From: Gramella sp. MT6
Lineage (GTDB): Bacteria > Bacteroidota > Bacteroidia > Flavobacteriales > Flavobacteriaceae
DNA length: 64,000 nt
Direction: 5' to 3'
Assembly (NCBI RefSeq): GCF_019357415.1
Contig: NZ_CP048410.1
Coordinates: 1,364,001-1,428,000 of the forward strand
Shown: positions 59,304 to 64,000 of the stretch, piece after piece
Position numbering within the stretch: the stretch's first letter is position 1
Layout of the letters: each line of letters begins with the position of its first letter
Position numbers and translations under genes: made by a program
The notes under the pieces: generated by a model
Databases searched by the model: none
The model's input: the letters and a program-made list of their open reading frames with translations, nothing else
Told to the model about the DNA's origin: nothing

Positions 59304-61475
59304 ATGAAACAGATTAAAATTGATTTTGAAAATTGCTTTGGAATTGGAAAATTAAAACATCAATTTGATTTTGAGAAAAGTAGTACTCACATAGTTTATG
59401 CGCCAAATGGGACAATGAAAACTTCTTTCGCAAAAACATTCCAGTTAGTTTCAAAAGATGATCCTAGAAATAAACCCTGCGATCGAATATACAAATCAAG
59501 AGTTTCTAAATATGAGATTCAAAATGGGGAATCCGAATTAATTCCAGATGACATTTTGGTTGTAAATGCCGAAGATGACAGTTTTGATGCATCAAGCAAG
59601 ATCAGTAGTTTTCTTGCACGCAAAGAACTAAAAGATGAATATGACAATATTTATCAGGAATTAAATGAATTAAAGGTTGAATTCATTAAAAAATTGAAAG
59701 GCATATCGCAAAGTACTGATTGCGAAACTGAATTCATAAATACATTTTCAGAAAAGGAGAATTCTGAATTTTTTGAAGTTCTTTCTAAACAAATTAATCA
59801 TCTCAAAGATGAATATGAGGAATATGATTTTCGTTACAATGATATATTTGATAAAAAAGGGAATGTGAAAAAATTTCTTGATAAGAATCAAGCAATTTTA
59901 GATCAATACGTTAGCAATTACAAAAATATAATATCGAAGTCGAAATTCTTTAAAGAATCAGCCAATAATACATTCGGCACTTATCAGGCAAATAATATAA
60001 TAAGATCAATAGAGGATAATTCTTTTTTTGAAGCTGGGCATAAATTTATTTTAGAGGATGGAACTGAAATTGATAATGCTGAAAATTTAAAGGCTATAGT
60101 TAAGGAAGAAATCGAAAAAATTTTAAATGATGAAAAACTAAAAAAATCATTTGAGAAAGTGGATAAAGCTATTGGTTCAAATGCAGAATTAAGGGCCTTT
60201 AAAAAAGTTATTGAAAAAAATAATTTGATATTAGTAAAACTGAAAGATTACGAAAAGTTTAAACAAGAAGTTTGGTTTAATTACTTTTCTGAAATTAAAA
60301 AAGAAGCAGAAGAATTAGTAGTTCACTACAAAGGGAAAAAAAGTAGATTAGAAGAGATTATTAAAGAATCAAAAAAAGAATTTGAAGTATGGATCAAAAT
60401 CATAGAAACTTTCAATTCTAGATTCCATGTTCCCTTCAAAGTTAATATTGTTAATCAAGAGGATATTATTTTAAAAGAAGAAACTGCTAATTTAAATTTT
60501 GATTATTCCGATAGAGAAGAAGACCCTGTAAAACAAAATCGAGAAAATTTATTGACGATTTTGAGTAAGGGTGAGCAAAGAGCATATTTTATTCTTCATT
60601 TTTTATTCGAAATTGAATCTAGAAAATTAAGGCCTAATAAGAATCTTTTGATTTTTGATGATGTAGCAGATTCATTTGATTACAAAAATAAGTTCGCCAT
60701 AATTGAGTACATAAAAGAAATTCACGAACAAGATCATTTTAAAATAATTGTATTAACACATAATTTTGACTTTTATAGAACCGTTGCTTCAAGATTACAT
60801 TTGGATAGAGATGTAATTTATATGACAACCAAAAATGCTCAAAATGAAATAACTTTTCATCCAGGTCAATATATAAATGACGTCTTTAGTTACCTTATCA
60901 GAAATTATCAAAATCCGAAGTTCTTTATAAGTCTAATTGCGTTCGTACGAAATTTAATTGAATACAGTGAATCTAAGAGTAATGCCGACTATTTAACTCT
61001 TACAAGTTGTCTACACAGAAAAGAAGAAACGGGCGACTTAATAGTAGATCAAATTTTTGAGATATTTAAAACTAGGTTGGTCAAACTGCAAGATAAAGCT
61101 ATAGCTTTTGGAGAAAAAAATTTAATTGACTTTATAATTGAAACAGCAGATTCAATTTCGGATGAAGATGCCGATGAAATAGCTCTTGAAAATAAAATCT
61201 GCCTGGCAATAGCTATTAGATTACAAGCAGAAAAATATTTAATTGATAAACTTCCAGAGGTAGATCTATCAGATATTAAGAAAAATCAAACTCAAGTTTT
61301 ATATAGAGAATATAGTTCTAATTATCCCGATAGTGAAGCTATAATTACATTAGATAAAGTTAATTTAATGACACCAGAAAACATCCATATGAATGCCTTT
61401 ATGTTTGAACCATTAATTGATATGTCTATAAATCATTTGAAACTTTTGTATAGAGCCGTAAGTAATTTAAACTAA
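59304..61475 (+). CDS. ABC/AAA-type ATPase, RloC/PrrC-like
   Basis: This 723-aa protein has an SMC/Rad50-like ATPase head split by a coiled coil: Walker A 'VYAPNGTMKTSFAKTF' at the N-terminus, a Lys/Glu-rich helical region (about 100-370), signature 'ILSKGEQRAYFILHFLF', Walker B 'LLIFDDVADSFDYKNKF' and the H-loop 'IIVLTHNFDFYR'. This plan is shared with AAA_13 proteins such as RloC and PrrC. The ~200-residue C-terminus may be the effector; its motif is not clear. It is the last gene before attR. Confidence 0.72.
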   Translation: MKQIKIDFENCFGIGKLKHQFDFEKSSTHIVYAPNGTMKTSFAKTFQLVSKDDPRNKPCDRIYKSRVSKYEIQNGESELIPDDILVVNAEDDSFDASSKISSFLARKELKDEYDNIYQELNELKVEFIKKLKGISQSTDCETEFINTFSEKENSEFFEVLSKQINHLKDEYEEYDFRYNDIFDKKGNVKKFLDKNQAILDQYVSNYKNIISKSKFFKESANNTFGTYQANNIIRSIEDNSFFEAGHKFILEDGTEIDNAENLKAIVKEEIEKILNDEKLKKSFEKVDKAIGSNAELRAFKKVIEKNNLILVKLKDYEKFKQEVWFNYFSEIKKEAEELVVHYKGKKSRLEEIIKESKKEFEVWIKIIETFNSRFHVPFKVNIVNQEDIILKEETANLNFDYSDREEDPVKQNRENLLTILSKGEQRAYFILHFLFEIESRKLRPNKNLLIFDDVADSFDYKNKFAIIEYIKEIHEQDHFKIIVLTHNFDFYRTVASRLHLDRDVIYMTTKNAQNEITFHPGQYINDVFSYLIRNYQNPKFFISLIAFVRNLIEYSESKSNADYLTLTSCLHRKEETGDLIVDQIFEIFKTRLVKLQDKAIAFGEKNLIDFIIETADSISDEDADEIALENKICLAIAIRLQAEKYLIDKLPEVDLSDIKKNQTQVLYREYSSNYPDSEAIITLDKVNLMTPENIHMNAFMFEPLIDMSINHLKLLYRAVSNLN

Positions 61476-61815
61476 AGAAACTATTGCTAACAGTTCATCG
61501 CAATAGGCGACACGATTAGGTTTAGCATTTAGATTGAAATCCTTAAGGTGAATAATGGATAACATATGTTTTATAAATGAAATGAAATTTTATTTGTCTA
61601 GTCGAAATAAGATATTGTATATTTGCCAGCCCTCTTTGAAAATTGAGGTTGTTCTTTAAAAAATAGATTCGTAATAGCATCGTTTGCATTTAAATGTCAC
61701 CATTAGGATATTTCCTACTTTTAATAATGTTAAAATTTGTTAAAAGGTGACGAATTCGGTGCTCCTAAAATATAGGTCCTTGGAGGGGCCTATAAATAAA
61801 GACATTGGGCGATTC
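61476..61815. other. Right-end non-coding region of the element
   Basis: 340 nt without a gene. It contains AATTCGGTGC (61753-61762), also present near the left end, and GTCACC (61696) facing GGTGAC (61746). These may be integrase arm sites. Confidence 0.6.
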
Positions 61816-61837
61816 GTTCGAGTCTCGTCCAGACCGC
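61816..61837 (+). other. attR
   Basis: Exact copy of the 22 nt at 24074-24095, from the tRNA-Asp 3' end. The rest of the tRNA is absent here, so this is the displaced end left by integration. Confidence 0.92.
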
Positions 61838-62470
61838 AAAATTGCAGAAAGAAGCTCCTCTACACGGGGGGCTTTTTTTGGCACTAATGATTAGTTGTGT
61901 TGTTTGTCCCAAGAGATTGGGATGTGTAGTTAACCGAGTTATAATCCTATGTTGTGAGGATTTTGGTTAACCAATGAAAAGCTTTTTTCCATTTGATGGA
62001 AGAAGGCTTTTTTGTTTTTAGGGCCAGTCGTTAAATTCTCATCATTGCTAAATACCATTAAAGAGGTATTTTAATCTGAAATTATAGCTAATATTTTGGA
62101 TGATAAATATCCGACATTGAAATCTTTAGCTAAAGAGGTAGGTTATCATCTTTTACCAATATGTATTTTTTAGAAAGGGTGAATAGCGAATGGTTAATAG
62201 TCGAGTCCAAATCTTTGAATCGATTCTAACTTAAATTCTAAAAATTTTCTACTAATTCAATTTATTTCTGAGAGCCAATATTCCTTGCTCTCATCATCTG
62301 CTTATCCTTTTATTTATACAAGTCTAGCTAACTATCATATTGATAATAAAAGTTTGCTGAAAAAACATGATTGTAAATCAGGTTAATAGACTTAAAATTA
62401 TATTTTTGCCGACCAGAAATGTTAAGGAAAACCAAAATTGTTTTTAATAAGCCCTACTAAATTTTAAACA
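61838..62470. other. Host intergenic region after attR, 633 nt
   Basis: It holds the displaced tRNA-Asp terminator, a nested inverted repeat at 61929-61971 (GTTAACC/GGTTAAC with inner AATCCT/AGGATT), a terminator-like hairpin at 61979-62014, and a ~70-nt reading frame near 62070-62160 ('YPTLKSLAKEVGY') that may be a remnant of an AraC-type regulator. A TATTTTTG box at 62401-62408 is a candidate promoter for the next gene. Confidence 0.5.
61848..61877 (+). terminator. Displaced terminator of tRNA-Asp
   Basis: An AAGCTCC...GGGGGGCTTTTTTT hairpin with a T tract follows attR. Before integration it would have ended the tRNA transcript. Confidence 0.7.
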
Positions 62471-64000
62471 ATGAAAAAGATTATTCCCTTTTTAATCTTT
62501 ATAAGCGTTTTTGGGCCGGTTAAGGCTCAGAAAATGGCCACTACGGATAGCCTTTTCTTTTCAGAGATCTATAAAAAAGCCCAGGAATTAAGAGAAACTA
62601 ACCTGGATTCTGCCCTGTTCTATTTTCAGCAACTGGACACTTTTCTGGCAGATAAGGAGTATTCTAAAAAACGGTACCGGGTAATGCTTGATATAGGGAA
62701 TGTTTACCTCACCCAGGGCCAGTCTGACCTTGCTCTTGAAACTTACCTGCAGATTTCTGAAGCTTCCCAACTGGATGATGATGCACAGTTCAAGTTATAT
62801 GCCGAGATAAGTATTGCAAATATTTACCTGGATTCAGAAGAATATAGAAAGGCCCTTGAAAGATTTCAGAATATTAGAAAGAAGTATGCGGTTACAGATT
62901 CTACCCAGGCCAACCTGGTAGCTTACTGTGTAATCTATAGCAATGAAGGTATTGCAAACGAAAATCTTGGATTTTATGAATCTGCTGAAGAGTTATATAA
63001 AAAAGCCATTAATCTTTCTCAAAAAGTTGAAGAGAAATATTACCTGGCTAATGTATATAGCAATATGGGTTCGCTGGAAGTAAAACGGAAGAATTATAAA
63101 AAGGCACTTTCATGGCACAAAAAGGCGCTTGCCATAAGGAATAAGGGCAATTATACGCTTGGGATCTCACAGTCACAAACACATACAGGTTTAATCTATC
63201 TGAAACTTAACGAAGTTCAGGAAGGAGAGGAGTACTTACAAAAATCCCTGGAAAGTGCCCTGAAAATGGGATATGAAAAGCAAATAATAGAAAATTCTGA
63301 TGCCTTAAAAAAGGTTTATGAAGGAAAAGGGGAATTCGAGAAAGCTTACGAGATGCAGAAACTCGAAATGGAATCGAGGGCTGAGGTTTTCAATGAAGAG
63401 AGTATCAAGAACCAGGAGCGACTAAAAGCGAAATATGAATATGAGTTGCAAAAACAGATCGAGGAAAAGAAAAGGGAATTCAGGGAAACGGTCTTTAAAT
63501 TCATTTTCGGAATTTTACTGCTATTGCTAATAATAGCATTCATCCTGTTCCGGCTTCAAAAGATCAAGACCAGGCAAACCGAGCTTCAGAATGAAAATAT
63601 TAAGAAAGAAAAACACTTATTGCATCAAGAATTAGATTACAAGAATAAAAAGTTAATGTCTAACCTGATGTTTCTTTTGCAGAAGAACGAGATGATCTCT
63701 GGTCTTATCGAAAAACTTCGGGATGCAAAGAAACTTACAAAAGCTCAGTGCGATAAAGCCCTTTCAGAAATGATACGGCAATTAAAGTATAGCCACAATA
63801 ACGAGTCCTGGGAAGAATTTGACCTTTATTTCCAGGAAGTACATTCAGAATTCTACGAAAAGCTGTCTTCAAATTACCAGCTTACTACCAATGAAATGAA
63901 ACTTGCCGCTTTCACCAAACTCAAACTTTCCTCTAAAGAAATCTCTTCTTTAACCGGTCAGAGCATTCGTACCATTGATGTGGGCAGGTACCGTTTACGC
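62471..64000 (+). CDS. TPR sensor with LuxR-fold output (3' truncated)
   Basis: The frame is open from ATG 62471 to the window end (510 codons). It has a signal peptide ('MKKIIPFLIFISVFGPVKAQ', 20 residues), several TPR repeats (about residues 40-300: 'LGFYESAEELYKKAINLSQK', 20 residues; 'ALSWHKKALAIRNKGNYTLG'), one membrane helix near 345 ('FKFIFGILLLLLIIAFILF'), a coiled coil, and a LuxR-like HTH at the end ('KLAAFTKLKLSSKEISSLTG', 20 residues, then 'SIRTIDVGRYRLR'). This is a common Bacteroidota one-component regulator. Only its last residues are missing. Confidence 0.85.
   Translation, partial: MKKIIPFLIFISVFGPVKAQKMATTDSLFFSEIYKKAQELRETNLDSALFYFQQLDTFLADKEYSKKRYRVMLDIGNVYLTQGQSDLALETYLQISEASQLDDDAQFKLYAEISIANIYLDSEEYRKALERFQNIRKKYAVTDSTQANLVAYCVIYSNEGIANENLGFYESAEELYKKAINLSQKVEEKYYLANVYSNMGSLEVKRKNYKKALSWHKKALAIRNKGNYTLGISQSQTHTGLIYLKLNEVQEGEEYLQKSLESALKMGYEKQIIENSDALKKVYEGKGEFEKAYEMQKLEMESRAEVFNEESIKNQERLKAKYEYELQKQIEEKKREFRETVFKFIFGILLLLLIIAFILFRLQKIKTRQTELQNENIKKEKHLLHQELDYKNKKLMSNLMFLLQKNEMISGLIEKLRDAKKLTKAQCDKALSEMIRQLKYSHNNESWEEFDLYFQEVHSEFYEKLSSNYQLTTNEMKLAAFTKLKLSSKEISSLTGQSIRTIDVGRYRLR

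Larger units (their letters stand above)
24074..61837. mobile_element. Integrative mobilizable element in tRNA-Asp, ~37.7 kb
   Basis: The element is defined by the 22-bp direct repeats at its ends and an integrase gene 250 nt inside the left end. It carries mobA, mobB, mobC (45.4-48.6 kb), radC and ssb, but none of the Tra proteins of a conjugation apparatus, so it would need a helper conjugative element. Cargo is a type I restriction locus, a GNAT toxin-antitoxin pair, a ubiquitin-like operon, a retron, a dCas12f-sigma unit and a cassette-like defence run. Much of the cargo is more AT-rich than the flanks, consistent with transfer. Confidence 0.9.

Noticed and set aside
24074..61837. A self-transmissible conjugative element or a prophage
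   Set aside because: No Tra/VirB secretion genes and no phage structural, portal or terminase genes were found; only mobilization functions are present.
62070..62200. A functional small gene after attR
   Set aside because: The 'YPTLKSLAKEVGY' stretch has no proper start and stops early; at best it is a remnant of an AraC-type regulator.

Overview
The window reads as a chromosomal segment of a marine-type flavobacterium (Bacteroidota, Flavobacteriaceae, probably close to Gramella/Christiangramia). The evidence is the core gene content (an ftsX-DUF3098-uppP-truB cluster, DnaE with an N-terminal proofreading exonuclease, DUF3127 and DUF2490 proteins, a TPR/LuxR-fold regulator) and promoters of the Bacteroidota type (TTTG, about 19-21 nt, TAnnTTTG). 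The assignment comes from reading the sequence and was not checked against a database.

1-24.0 kb and 61.8-64 kb are host backbone: greA, a HIT protein, a thioesterase, a histidine kinase, a flavin reductase, aat, a minus-strand envelope/tRNA-modification cluster, panE, leuS, ald, rimM-rpsP, dnaE, trxA, a DUF58 protein and tRNA-Asp. After the island comes a truncated TPR regulator. Small palindromic repeats and a possible structured RNA lie between backbone genes.

24.07-61.84 kb is an integrated mobile element of about 37.7 kb. It is bounded by a 22-bp direct repeat of the tRNA-Asp 3' end. It carries a tyrosine integrase beside tRNA-Asp and a MobA/MobB/MobC mobilization set with RadC and SSB, but no type IV secretion genes, so it looks like an integrative mobilizable element (IME). 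Its cargo is mostly defence or regulation: (a) a type I restriction-modification locus with two extra components, a degenerate methylase-like protein with HsdS-like and possibly HEPN-like parts, and a protein with a FokI-like cleavage domain, followed by a GIY-YIG protein, a membrane protein and a GNAT toxin-antitoxin pair; (b) a four-gene ubiquitin-like conjugation operon (Ubl, E2, JAB protease, E1) beside a WYL regulator and a DUF2779 nuclease; (c) a retron: ncRNA with recognisable a1/a2 repeats, a 90-aa protein, an XRE protein and a retron reverse transcriptase; (d) a nuclease-dead, C-terminally truncated Cas12f/TnpB-like protein encoded 1 nt after an ECF-type sigma factor and followed by two tandem structured RNA units; (e) an AT-rich run of hypothetical and nuclease/ATPase genes separated by related GC-richer spacers, like gene cassettes.

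The most notable system is (d). The sigma factor, the nuclease-dead Cas12f-like protein and the two guide-like RNAs fit RNA-guided recruitment of RNA polymerase, as recently described for dCas12f-sigmaE pairs in flavobacteria. Here the unit travels on an IME and has a regulatory region with three inverted repeats and a small upstream ORF interrupted at an A AAA AAG slippery site. The ubiquitin-like operon and the retron come next in interest.
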